A stretch of 64,000 bases of DNA from Streptomyces fructofermentans (lineage in GTDB: Bacteria > Actinomycetota > Actinomycetes > Streptomycetales > Streptomycetaceae). The position numbers and the translations under genes were made by a program. The notes below the pieces were generated by a model that worked only from the letters and a program-made list of their open reading frames with translations, was not told the DNA's origin and ran no database searches. This document shows positions 38,366-46,668 of the stretch, one piece after another (position 1 is the first letter of the stretch; each line of letters starts with the position of its first letter). Location of the stretch: positions 62,001-126,000 of the forward strand of contig NZ_BMWD01000005.1 in NCBI RefSeq assembly GCF_014651055.1, in the 5' to 3' direction.

Positions 38366-39589
38366 ATGCGCCGAGACATACCGCCCCTCGCCGAGGTGCG
38401 CCGCATCACCGAGAAGAAGCGGGACGCTTGGTGGACGGTGCTCCTGGTCGACCCGGTCGCCACACCACTGGTCCGGTTCACCGCGATGTTCACGAGGGTG
38501 ACCCCCAACCAGATCACCTGGGGCGCGTTCCTCCTCGGCCTGGTCTCCGCCGCGTGCTTCGCGCTCGGTGACTGGCGGTGGCTGGTCGCCGGCGCGGTCG
38601 TGTACCACCTGAGCTTCATCCTCGACTGCATGGACGGCAAGGTGGCCCGGCTCACGGGTCAGGGATCCGTCTTCGGGGCCTGGCTGGACTTCGTGTTCGA
38701 CCGCATCAGGGTGGCCGTGTGCGCGATCGCGCTGATGGCCGGTCAGTACCACCGGACCGGCGAGACGCTGTACATCTGGCTGGCCCTCGCCGTCGTCGGA
38801 CTCGACACGCTCCGTTACATCAACTCGCTGGAGATCTTCAAGATCCGCCACTCCATGCGCAAGCAGATCAAGGCGCGTGTGCGGGAGGCCAGGCGTTCGG
38901 AGAACACGGCCGAACTCGCCTTCATGGAGGATCTGCTCCGCAGCAATCCCGAGGCGGACATCGAACAGGACCTCCGCGCCGCGGCGGATTCCGCTTCCCC
39001 GCAGACGGAGGGAGTGCTGCCGGGCCCCGGCACGGAAACCACTTCAGTTTCAGGGACGGTTCCCGGTTCCGTATCGGTGTTCCGTTCGGGAGCCGCCGCT
39101 GAGCCCGGCACCGTTTCCGACTCCGTTGCCGGAGCCGAATCGGCGACCGTCGCCGATTCCGGTCCGGCGGCCGGTTCCGCGCATTCCACGGTCCATTCCG
39201 CCGTGAATTCGACGGCCCGGGACTCCGGTCCGGCCGATTCCGGCACCGGTGACGGCCCCGAGGGGCCGACGGGACTTCCGGGGAAGCCCGAAGCCAGGGT
39301 GATCGACCTCCACCAGGAGTTCCGCCACCGTTTCCCGTCCTATCTGCGCGCGCGTTCCTTCCTGCTGCGCCACCGCATCCGGACCCACCTGGTGAGCGGC
39401 ATCGAATTCCAGATGGGCGTCTTCATCGTCGGCCCGCTCCTCGACTCGGTGATCGAGGCGACCCTGGTCTCCGCGTCGCTCATCCTGGTCTTCGAACTCG
39501 CCATCATCTACAAGCTGTTGCTGTCGACCCGCGACTTCACCCGCACGATCGACTCCTTCGAGCGGGACGAGGTCGCGACCGCTGCCTGA
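38366..39589 (+). CDS. CDP-alcohol phosphatidyltransferase family membrane protein
   Basis: 407 residues, ATG 38366. Residues about 65-110 carry the full catalytic motif DxxDGxxARx8GxxxDxxxD: LDCMDGKVARLTGQGS then GAWLDFVFDR. Members transfer a phospho-alcohol from CDP-linked donors to lipids or polyols. Residues about 205-310 are a Ser/Thr/Gly/Pro/Ala-rich low-complexity insert not found in the core family, splitting the protein into a catalytic membrane part and a C-terminal membrane part (FQMGVFIVGPLLDSVIEATLV). The product lipid or polymer is unknown. Confidence 0.85.
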   Translation: MRRDIPPLAEVRRITEKKRDAWWTVLLVDPVATPLVRFTAMFTRVTPNQITWGAFLLGLVSAACFALGDWRWLVAGAVVYHLSFILDCMDGKVARLTGQGSVFGAWLDFVFDRIRVAVCAIALMAGQYHRTGETLYIWLALAVVGLDTLRYINSLEIFKIRHSMRKQIKARVREARRSENTAELAFMEDLLRSNPEADIEQDLRAAADSASPQTEGVLPGPGTETTSVSGTVPGSVSVFRSGAAAEPGTVSDSVAGAESATVADSGPAAGSAHSTVHSAVNSTARDSGPADSGTGDGPEGPTGLPGKPEARVIDLHQEFRHRFPSYLRARSFLLRHRIRTHLVSGIEFQMGVFIVGPLLDSVIEATLVSASLILVFELAIIYKLLLSTRDFTRTIDSFERDEVATAA

Positions 39590-39603
39590 GCGCGGACGCA
39601 CCC

Positions 39604-39641
39604 GCGGGTGTGACCGGGGCCGCCGCCCCGGTCACACCCGC
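39604..39641. terminator. 17-base-pair hairpin between convergent genes
   Basis: Perfect stem (39604-39620 with 39625-39641, arm GCGGGTGTGACCGGGGC) with a four-base loop, midway between the stops of the phosphatidyltransferase and MMPL genes. A two-way terminator. Confidence 0.85.
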
Positions 39642-39670
39642 GTCCGTCGTGCCCGCCCGTGCGGAGAGGG

Positions 39671-41956
39671 TCAGACGCCGACCTTCTCCCCCTCGACCGC
39701 GGGGGGCGGCTGAGGCGCCGAGGCGGGCTCGGGCGACTCGTCGTGGGTCAGGTCCGGCAGCCGGTTCAGCCACCGCGGGAAGTACCAGTTGCGCTCGCCG
39801 AGCAGGGCCATGACCGCGGGCAGCAGCACACCGCGGATGATCGTCGCGTCGATGAGGACCGCCGCCGCCAGGCCCACACCCATCTGCTTCATGGACTGCA
39901 TCGACAGGGTGCCGAAGATCGCGAAGACGGCGACCATGATGACGGCGGCGCTGGTGACGACACCGGCCGTCGTGACCACCCCGTGCTGGATGGCGTCCCG
40001 CGTGGTCAGACCCCTCAGCCGGGCCTCCCGGATCCGCGAGACCACGAAGACGTGGTAGTCCATCGAGAGTCCGAAGAGGATCACGAAGAGGAACAGCGGC
40101 AGCCAGGTGATGATGGCGCCCACGCCCTCCGCGCCCACCAGGGAGGCGCCCCAGCCGTGCTGGAAGACGGCGACCAGGATGCCGTAGGCGGCGCCCACCG
40201 ACAGGAGGTTGAGGACGATCGAGGTGATCGCGATCGTCAGCGAACGGAACGACAGCAGCATCAGTACGAAGGCGAAAACCACCACGAAGGCGAAGACGGG
40301 CGCCACCGAGCCGACGAGCTGGTCGTTGAAGTCGGCCGAGCCCGCGACCTGCCCGGTCACCGGGGCCTCGACCCCTTCGACCGTGCCGAGCGTCGCCGGA
40401 CGCACCTCGTCCCGGATGATGCCGAGGCTCTTCTCGGCCCTGTCCAGGTCGGAGCCGCCGACCAGCGGCACGTAGACGAAGGCGATGTTCTGCGCGTCGT
40501 GCACCTTGACGTCGACCGGTCCGCGCGAGGCCCCGGAACTGACCGCCTGCTCCCGGAAGTCGGCGAGCGCCGCCTTCACCTCGGGGGCGTTGATGTCCTT
40601 GGCGCTGACGACCACCTCGGCCGGGTCCGAACCGCCGGGGAAGGCCTCGTTGACCCGGTCGTACGTCGCCACGATCGGCAGCGAGTCGCCGAACTCCTGG
40701 TCCAGCGTGAGGTTCTGGGTCTTCATGCCGAGCGCGGGAGCCGCGACGGCCAGCAGCACGCCGGCGGAGACGACCAGCGCCACCGCGGGCTTCGCCAGCA
40801 CGACGCGCAGCACGGCGGTCCACAGCCGGCTCTCGCCGTTGCCCGCCCCGCCCTTGCCCGCACCGCCGTTGCGCCCGCGGCGCTTGTCCGGGTGCAGGAA
40901 GGGGATGCGCCCCTTCTCGACGCGCGAGCCGAGCAGCGAGAGCACCGCGGGGAGCACGGTCACCGAGCCGACCATGGCGACCGCCACGACCATCAGGGAG
41001 GCCAGGCCCATCGCCTCGAACGTGGCGAGTCCGGTGAAGAGCATGCCCGCCATCGCCACGCACACCGTGACGCCGGAGACGATGATGGCGCGGCCGCTGG
41101 TCGCCGCGGCGATCCGCAGCGCCGTCTCGCTGTCCCGGCCCGCCGCGCGCTCCTCGCGCTCGCGCCGCAGGTAGAACAGGCAGTAGTCGACACCGACGGC
41201 CAGGCCGACCAGGAGCATCACGGAACTGGCGGTCTCGTCCATCGGCTGCACATGGCTGACGATCGCCATCAGGCCCATCGTCGCCACGATCGCGGTGATC
41301 GCCAGCAGGACCGGCACCAGCGCCGCCACGAGGGCGCCGAAGGCGACGAGCAGGATGCCGAGGGCCACGGGCACGGCCGAGTACTCGGCCTGCTGGAAGT
41401 CGTCGCCGAACGCGTCGTCGAACGTCTTCATCATGCTGGCGCCGCCGATCTCCTCGATCCGCACCGACGCGTGGTCCTTCTGCACCTCCTCGACGGCCTC
41501 GAGGACGGGCTCGACCCGCTCGCCCGCGGTGTCCGCCGCGCCGCGCATGTCGAACTGCACGAGGGCGCTGCGGCCGTCCTCGGAGATCGTGTCCGTGTCG
41601 TAGGGCGAGGTCACGCCGGTCACCTCGCCGGTGCCCTCGACGGCCTTGACCACCGCGTCCACCGCGGCCCGGAAGTCGGCGTCCGTCGCCTTGAGTCCGG
41701 CGCCCTTCGCCTGGACGAGCACGGTCTCCCCGGCGGGCTCCTCGATGCCGGCCGCCTCGCTGATGGCCGCGGCCCGGCTGGTCTCGCCGCTGAGCTGCTG
41801 GCTCTCCTTGACCTCGACGGTGCCCGCGGCCGAGCCGAGGCCCATCGCCAGGACGACGAACAGCACCCAGATCCCGACGGCCGCCCAGCGGTGCCGGGCA
41901 CTCCAGCCGCCGGCCCGGGCGGCCAGGCCCCGTACCCGCGTGTCTCCGTTACCCAT
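39671..41956 (-). CDS. MMPL-family RND-type transporter
   Basis: 761 residues from ATG 41956. There are two MMPL repeats, each with about six membrane helices after an extracellular loop: first helix AAVGIWVLFVVLAMGLGSAAG, the motif GLAVGVDYCLFYLRRERE in repeat one and FGLSMDYHVFVVSRIREA in repeat two. The conserved Asp-Tyr pairs are the proton-relay signature. Members export lipids, glycolipids or natural products; MmpL-type Streptomyces proteins are often drug-linked. It is a single-gene unit ended by a shared hairpin. Confidence 0.93.
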   Translation of the reverse strand: MGNGDTRVRGLAARAGGWSARHRWAAVGIWVLFVVLAMGLGSAAGTVEVKESQQLSGETSRAAAISEAAGIEEPAGETVLVQAKGAGLKATDADFRAAVDAVVKAVEGTGEVTGVTSPYDTDTISEDGRSALVQFDMRGAADTAGERVEPVLEAVEEVQKDHASVRIEEIGGASMMKTFDDAFGDDFQQAEYSAVPVALGILLVAFGALVAALVPVLLAITAIVATMGLMAIVSHVQPMDETASSVMLLVGLAVGVDYCLFYLRREREERAAGRDSETALRIAAATSGRAIIVSGVTVCVAMAGMLFTGLATFEAMGLASLMVVAVAMVGSVTVLPAVLSLLGSRVEKGRIPFLHPDKRRGRNGGAGKGGAGNGESRLWTAVLRVVLAKPAVALVVSAGVLLAVAAPALGMKTQNLTLDQEFGDSLPIVATYDRVNEAFPGGSDPAEVVVSAKDINAPEVKAALADFREQAVSSGASRGPVDVKVHDAQNIAFVYVPLVGGSDLDRAEKSLGIIRDEVRPATLGTVEGVEAPVTGQVAGSADFNDQLVGSVAPVFAFVVVFAFVLMLLSFRSLTIAITSIVLNLLSVGAAYGILVAVFQHGWGASLVGAEGVGAIITWLPLFLFVILFGLSMDYHVFVVSRIREARLRGLTTRDAIQHGVVTTAGVVTSAAVIMVAVFAIFGTLSMQSMKQMGVGLAAAVLIDATIIRGVLLPAVMALLGERNWYFPRWLNRLPDLTHDESPEPASAPQPPPAVEGEKVGV

Positions 41957-42364
41957 GACGGGCTTGCCCCCTTGTTCGCGGCCCCGACCCCCTGCCGGCG
42001 CCTTCCGCTTCGAAGGTATGCGCCGTACGGGCGCGTCTCCTCGTGCCTCCCGGTGACGTGCCGGGCGCCGGAGTACTCCCCTCGGACCCCGCGGCCTCCG
42101 CACTGAGGACGATTCCGGTCCCCTACATGTAAAGCCGGGCGTAGGGGGTCGCGTTCGGGGTGTCCGGTCTGCGCGCCCGGAACCGCTTTGTCATTACGAA
42201 GACTTGTTGAACAAGTCACAGCTCTGTGCGGGTGTTGATCCGGGCGCCCGGATCGGCGAGGCTCTTGAGCCGGCCGCCCGGTCACCTCCGCTGTCCGGGC
42301 AGTCGCGGACGGCGGCCGTCGCGCCCACCCCCACGGGGCGCGACGGCCGCTCTATGGTGTGCGG
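41957..42364. other. divergent promoter region of MMPL and DUF1697 genes
   Basis: 408 bases without a gene. It holds a stem of CCCCTAC (42120-42126) and GTAGGGG (42141-42147), and the palindrome at 42201-42217 described separately. Confidence 0.6.
42201..42217. promoter_or_regulatory. 17-base palindrome GACTTGTTGAACAAGTC
   Basis: Eight-base perfect arms around a central G, in an AT-rich patch of the MMPL/DUF1697 divergent region. The symmetry is that of a TetR- or MarR-type site. The regulator gene is not adjacent. Confidence 0.5.
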
Positions 42365-42919
42365 ATGACTGTGGGTACGACGACATACGCGGCACTGCTG
42401 CGCGGCATCAACGTGGGCGGCAGCAGGAAGGTGCCGATGGCCGAACTGCGCACGATCATGGAGGGCCTGGGGTACGGGAACGTGCGCACCCACCTCCAGA
42501 GCGGGAACGCCGTCTTCACCGCCCGAGGCGACGAGGACGCGCTCGCCGCCGAGCTGGCGGGGGCGGTCGAGCGGCACTTCGGCTTCGCGGTGGACGTACT
42601 GGTGCGCGACCACGCCTACCTCGGGAGCGTCCTCGACGACTGCCCCTTCCCGGCCGCCGAGCTGGAGGCCAGGCAGCTGCACGCGACGTACTTCTCGGCC
42701 CCCGTCGACGCCGAGCGGTTCGTCTCGGTCGACCAACCGGCTTTCCTGCCGGAGGAGTTCCGCCTCGGCGACCGAGTCCTGTACCTGTACGCCCCCGACG
42801 GGCTCGGCCGCTCCAAGCTGGCGGAGGCCCTGGCGAAACCCCGGGTGACGAAGGGCGTCGTCGCCACCACGCGCAACTGGAACACCGTCACCAAACTCGT
42901 GGAGCTGACCCGTGACTGA
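42365..42919 (+). CDS. DUF1697 protein
   Basis: 184 residues, ATG 42365 (GTG 42359 possible). Matches the DUF1697 family: YAALLRGINVGGSRKVPMAEL, LGYGNVRTHLQSGNAVF and the C-terminal TRNWNTVTKLVEL. The family is widespread in bacteria, and its function is unknown. Its end overlaps the next gene by eight bases, so translation is coupled. Confidence 0.92.
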   Translation: MTVGTTTYAALLRGINVGGSRKVPMAELRTIMEGLGYGNVRTHLQSGNAVFTARGDEDALAAELAGAVERHFGFAVDVLVRDHAYLGSVLDDCPFPAAELEARQLHATYFSAPVDAERFVSVDQPAFLPEEFRLGDRVLYLYAPDGLGRSKLAEALAKPRVTKGVVATTRNWNTVTKLVELTRD

Positions 42920-43289
42920 CCGCGACCGTGCGGTGGACGAGGCGATCGAGGGCGAACTGAGCCTCCTCGACCCGGAGATCAGACGCTCGCCCGACCGCGT
43001 GGCGGCGTTGCTGCACCCCGACTTCCACGAGTTCGGCGCCTCCGGGACGCACTGGGACCGGGCCTCGATCATCGACTCCCTCGCCGCCGAGCCCGGCGGT
43101 TTCCCGAGGACCACCTCGCGCATGAGGGGCGTCCTGCTCGCGCCGGACCTCGTGCACCTGACCTTCGACACGGAGGACAACGGCCGCCACGCGCACCGGA
43201 GTTCACTGTGGCGCAGAACGGGCGGGGGCTGGCTGCTGTACTTCCACCAGGGGACGCCGTTCACCCCCACGGTGACCGAGGGGGCCTGA
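42912..43289 (+). CDS. small SnoaL/NTF2-like (DUF4440) protein
   Basis: 125 residues, GTG start inside the last codons of the DUF1697 gene. A cone-shaped NTF2-like fold is suggested by AIEGELSLLDPEIRRSPDRVAALLHPDFHEFG, then SIIDSLA and the closing strands HLTFDTED and HRSSLWRRTGGGWLLYFHQGTPF. Such small domains bind or modify small molecules. No catalytic assignment is possible. Confidence 0.82.
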   Translation: MTDRDRAVDEAIEGELSLLDPEIRRSPDRVAALLHPDFHEFGASGTHWDRASIIDSLAAEPGGFPRTTSRMRGVLLAPDLVHLTFDTEDNGRHAHRSSLWRRTGGGWLLYFHQGTPFTPTVTEGA

Positions 43290-43359
43290 CGCCCGGCCCG
43301 CCGAGGGCGCTGTCGCGTTTGTTCAAGAGGACGACCGGTGGCGTCCCTAGCGTGGACGC

Positions 43360-43986
43360 ATGGACAACGAGAGAGCGCCCCTCACGATCACCGGCCTGCA
43401 CCCGGCCATGACCGAGTGCGCCGCAGAGGCCGCGCGGGTGGCACGCGGGGCCGCGTCCGCACGGCTCGACGGACCGACCCCCTGCGCGGACTGGGACGTC
43501 CGCGCGCTGGTCAACCACTGGGTCCTCTACACCTCCCACGGCCTGGAGCACCGGGCCCTGCGCAGGCCGATCCCGGACGAACTGGCCGCCCGCGACTTCG
43601 CGGCCGCCCCCGGCTGGCCGGACGCGTACGCCGAGCAGCTGGACCGGGCCGTGGCCGCCTGGTCGGACCCCTCGGTGTGGGAGGGCGAGGTGGACTTCGT
43701 CGGGGGTGCGATGCCGGCGCCCGAACTCGCGTCGATGATCGTCAAGGAGACGGCCGTGCACGGGTGGGACGTGGCGGCCGCCACCGGACAGGAGTTCCAC
43801 GTCTCGGACGCGACGGCGCGGATCGTGTTCGACGTGGTCGACACGCACGGGGAGCTGTACCGGCGCTACGACGGCTTCGCCGCGCCCGTCGCCGTGCCGC
43901 AGGACGCGACCGTGTTCCAGCGCGCGCTCGCACTGAGCGGACGCGACCCGTTCGGCCCGGCACACCGGCCCCGGGCCACGGACTGA
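43360..43986 (+). CDS. TIGR03086-family metal-binding protein (DinB/maleylpyruvate-isomerase fold)
   Basis: 208 residues. The four-helix bundle shows SARLDGPTPCADWDVRALVNHW (first metal His) and KETAVHGWDVAAATGQ (second His), the usual TIGR03086 pattern. The family belongs to the mycothiol-dependent thiol transferase superfamily of actinobacteria. The exact reaction is unknown. It may be co-transcribed with the two preceding genes (70-base gap). Confidence 0.88.
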   Translation: MDNERAPLTITGLHPAMTECAAEAARVARGAASARLDGPTPCADWDVRALVNHWVLYTSHGLEHRALRRPIPDELAARDFAAAPGWPDAYAEQLDRAVAAWSDPSVWEGEVDFVGGAMPAPELASMIVKETAVHGWDVAAATGQEFHVSDATARIVFDVVDTHGELYRRYDGFAAPVAVPQDATVFQRALALSGRDPFGPAHRPRATD

Positions 43987-44042
43987 GGACACCCCCCGGC
44001 GGGCGGGACACCCACCGACGGGCGGCGGGTCCGGCAGCGGCC

Positions 44043-44190
44043 GTGACGGGCGGCCGGGGGCGGGGTCTTCAGGCGCTCGCGCCGGCGTCCGCGAGGGCGT
44101 CCGCGAGGCCCGTGACGGGCGGCCGGGGCAGACGTGTTCGGGCGTAGGGGCCCGGGAGCGTGGCCGCCCGGCCGCGACGGGCGGTCGGGG
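44043..44190. repeat. three copies of a 62-69 base GC-rich unit reaching the chelatase 3' end
   Basis: The core GTGACGGGCGGCCGGGG occurs at 44043 and 44112, with a variant at 44174. The first and third copies are followed by a CAGGCGCT motif, so the sequence encoding the last residues of the chelatase (GASA stop) recurs near 44069 in a shifted frame. This suggests local duplication at the gene's end. Confidence 0.6.
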
Positions 44191-44199
44191 CAGGCGCGT

Positions 44200-44943
44200 T
44201 CAGGCGCTGGCGCCCAGTGCCGCCAGGGCCGGCGTCCTCGCCTCGTCGTAGCGGGCGAGCAGCAGCCTCGCCACCTCCGGCGCCGGTCCCAGCACGTCCG
44301 CGAGGACGTCCGCCCCGGCCGCCCCGCGCGCGATGCGGTCCGGCAGGAAACCCGGCGCGAGCACATAGGGGGCGACCGCCACCCGCTCGCAGCCGGACTC
44401 CCGCAGCTCCCGCACGGCATCCTCCGTGCGGGGCAGCGACGCGGAGGCGAACGCGGGCCGCACGGCACACCAACCGGTGCGCCGCCACTCCCGCGCGACT
44501 GCCGCGATCACCGCGATCGCCTCCGGGTCCGTGGACCCCGCCGAGGCCAGCACGACCCCGGTCGAGGCCTTGTCGCCGGGCGCCAACCCGGCTTCGTACA
44601 GGCGCCGTTCGAGCGCGTCCGTAAGGAGCGGGGACGGGCCGAGCACCTCGGCCTGCCGGACGCGCAGCACCTGGGGCGCCTCACGCAGTACGGCCGGGAT
44701 GTCCGCCTTGGCGTGGAAGGCGCGTGTCAGCAGCAGCGGCAGGGCCACCACGTCCCGTACGCCCTCCGCGGCCAGTGACTTCAACACCCCGGGAACTGAG
44801 GGGATGTTGAAGTCCAGGAAACCGGTCTCCACGCGCACTCCCGGGCGCATGGCGCGCACCCGTCGCACCAGGGCGTGCACGGTCGCGGCGTGCCGCGGGT
44901 CGCGGCTGCCGTGGGCGATGACGAGGAGGACCGGTCCTGGCAT
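44200..44943 (-). CDS. sirohydrochlorin chelatase (CbiX/SirB-type)
   Basis: 247 residues. Two CbiX-like halves, each with a metal-site His: VIAHGSRDPRH at the N-terminus (PVLLVIAHGSRD) and LLTRAFHAKADIPAVL. The protein inserts ferrous iron (or cobalt) into sirohydrochlorin. As the last gene of the sulfur operon it would supply siroheme for sulfite reductase. It starts 11 bases after the ABC permease stop, so it belongs to the operon. Confidence 0.88.
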   Translation of the reverse strand: MPGPVLLVIAHGSRDPRHAATVHALVRRVRAMRPGVRVETGFLDFNIPSVPGVLKSLAAEGVRDVVALPLLLTRAFHAKADIPAVLREAPQVLRVRQAEVLGPSPLLTDALERRLYEAGLAPGDKASTGVVLASAGSTDPEAIAVIAAVAREWRRTGWCAVRPAFASASLPRTEDAVRELRESGCERVAVAPYVLAPGFLPDRIARGAAGADVLADVLGPAPEVARLLLARYDEARTPALAALGASA

Positions 44944-44954
44944 GGCAGTTCAGC

Positions 44955-45857
44955 TCAGCTCTTCACGAGGAGACCGCGGCTGCGCAGGACCCACCGCTCC
45001 AGAGGACTGAAGATCAGCAGGTCGATCGCGATACCGACGATCAGGATGAGGAGGATGGCGAGGAACACGGTGGCCATGTCGCTGTTGGTGCGGCCGTTCT
45101 CCAGCAACTGGCCCAGTCCGACGCCGAGATCGGGATGCGTGGCGATGATCTCCGCGGCCATCAGCGAGCGCCAGGAGAACGCCCAGCCCTGCTTCAGGCC
45201 CGCCAGGTAGCCCGGCAGGGCCGCAGGCATGACGATGTGCCAGGTTCCCCGCAGGCCCGTCGCACCCAGGGTGCGGCCGGCCCGCAGGAACAGCGGCGGC
45301 ACCTGGTCGACACCCGAGACCAGCCCGTTGGCGATCGACGGGACGGCACCGAGCAGGATCACCGCGTACATCATCCTGGGTTCGAGGCCCAGCCAGATCA
45401 CGGCCGGCGGCACCCAGGCCACCGACGGCAGCGACTGGAGTCCGGACAGCAGCGGTCCGATCGCGGCGCGGACGAACCTCACCCGCGCCACCAGCAGACC
45501 GAGCGGCGTGCCGATGGCCAGCGCCAGCAGGAAGCCGAACAGGCCCCGCGAGACGCTGGTCCAGACGTATTCGAGGAGCCTGCCCTCGAGCCACGCCTCC
45601 GACAGGGCGCCCCACACCTGGTCGGGCGGCGGCAGCTTGCTCGGATCGGTCACGATCTTGAAGGAGACCAGCGCCTGCCACACCACGAGGACCAGCGCGA
45701 TCGACACCAGCGGCGGCAGGATCTTCTGCGTCAGGGTCTGCCGGAAGGGCGTACGGGCCGTCTGGACCGAGTCCAGCGCGTCGAGCCCCGCCTCCAGACC
45801 CGCCAGATCGCCGGTCTCCTTGACGGCGGCGTCGGCCTTCGTCTCAGTGCTGGCCAT
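44955..45857 (-). CDS. ssuC: sulfonate-type ABC transporter permease
   Basis: 300 residues from ATG 45857. About six membrane helices and the BPD-transport inner membrane domain; the EAA-type loop that contacts the ATPase is around AGRTLGATGLRGTWHIVMPAALP. The closing segment AEIIATHPDLGVGLGQLLENGR is typical of SsuC/TauC permeases. Its start overlaps the end of the ATPase gene by 14 bases. It imports alkanesulfonate-type sulfur sources together with the next two genes; a role in sulfate uptake cannot be excluded. Confidence 0.88.
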   Translation of the reverse strand: MASTETKADAAVKETGDLAGLEAGLDALDSVQTARTPFRQTLTQKILPPLVSIALVLVVWQALVSFKIVTDPSKLPPPDQVWGALSEAWLEGRLLEYVWTSVSRGLFGFLLALAIGTPLGLLVARVRFVRAAIGPLLSGLQSLPSVAWVPPAVIWLGLEPRMMYAVILLGAVPSIANGLVSGVDQVPPLFLRAGRTLGATGLRGTWHIVMPAALPGYLAGLKQGWAFSWRSLMAAEIIATHPDLGVGLGQLLENGRTNSDMATVFLAILLILIVGIAIDLLIFSPLERWVLRSRGLLVKS

Positions 45858-46632
45858 GGCGGCGGATCTCCCCACGCAGTTCTTCGGTGATCTCGACGGA
45901 CAGCTCCGCCACCGCGGTGTCCTCGATGCGGCGCGGCTGGGGGATGTCCACCCTCCACTCCCGGGCCACGCGTCCGGGCCGTGACGACAGCAGCACGACC
46001 CGCTCCGCGAGCCGCACCGCCTCGCGCACGTTGTGCGTCACGAACAGCACCGAGACGTTCGTCTCCCGCCAGATGCGGGTCAGTTCGTCGTGCAGCACGT
46101 CCCGCGTGATGGCGTCGAGCGCCGCGAACGGCTCGTCCATCAGCAGGAGCTCGCTGTCCTGGGCGAGCGCGCGGGCCAGGGCGACACGCTGACGCATGCC
46201 GCCCGACAGCTCGTGCACCCGCTTGCCGTACGCGCCTTCGAGCCGGACGAGCCGCAGCAGCTCCTCCGCCCTGCCGCGCCGGTCGGCCTTCGGAACTCCC
46301 CTGAGCTTCAGGGCGAGTTCGATGTTCTTGCCCGCGGTCAGCCACGGGAAGAGGGCGTGCTCCTGGAACATCAGGGCCGGACGGCCGTTCGTCGTGATGC
46401 TCCCGGTGGACGGGGCGTCGAGCCCCGCCACCAGGTTGAGCAGTGTCGACTTTCCGCAGCCCGAGGCCCCCAGGAGGGTGACGAACTCTCCCGGAGCGAC
46501 ATCGAGTGTGATGTCGTCCAGGACGAGCTGCTGTCCGGCGGGTCCGGAGAAGGACTTCGAGACGTGCTCGATACGCGCGGCGTGGTCCGCCGACGTACCG
46601 GTGTCGGCAGCCTTGGCGAGGGCGGTTGCCAT
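45844..46632 (-). CDS. ssuB: sulfonate-type ABC transporter ATPase
   Basis: 262 residues from ATG 46632, which has AGGAGG eight bases upstream (the GTG at 46641 lies within this spacing). Walker A GASGCGKST, Q-loop FQEHALFPW, signature LSGGMRQRVALARAL, Walker B LLLMDEPFAALD and H-loop FVTHNVREAV are intact. It energises import with the adjacent permease and binding lipoprotein; the three genes are tightly packed. Confidence 0.92.
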   Translation of the reverse strand: MATALAKAADTGTSADHAARIEHVSKSFSGPAGQQLVLDDITLDVAPGEFVTLLGASGCGKSTLLNLVAGLDAPSTGSITTNGRPALMFQEHALFPWLTAGKNIELALKLRGVPKADRRGRAEELLRLVRLEGAYGKRVHELSGGMRQRVALARALAQDSELLLMDEPFAALDAITRDVLHDELTRIWRETNVSVLFVTHNVREAVRLAERVVLLSSRPGRVAREWRVDIPQPRRIEDTAVAELSVEITEELRGEIRRHGQH

Positions 46633-46668
46633 GGTCGTCACCTCCTGGGAACTCGTGGTTGTCCGGAC

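Noticed and set aside
39659..42106. Long plus-strand frame antisense to the MMPL transporter
   Set aside because: His/Arg/Asp-rich translation without family features; MMPL on the minus strand is clear.
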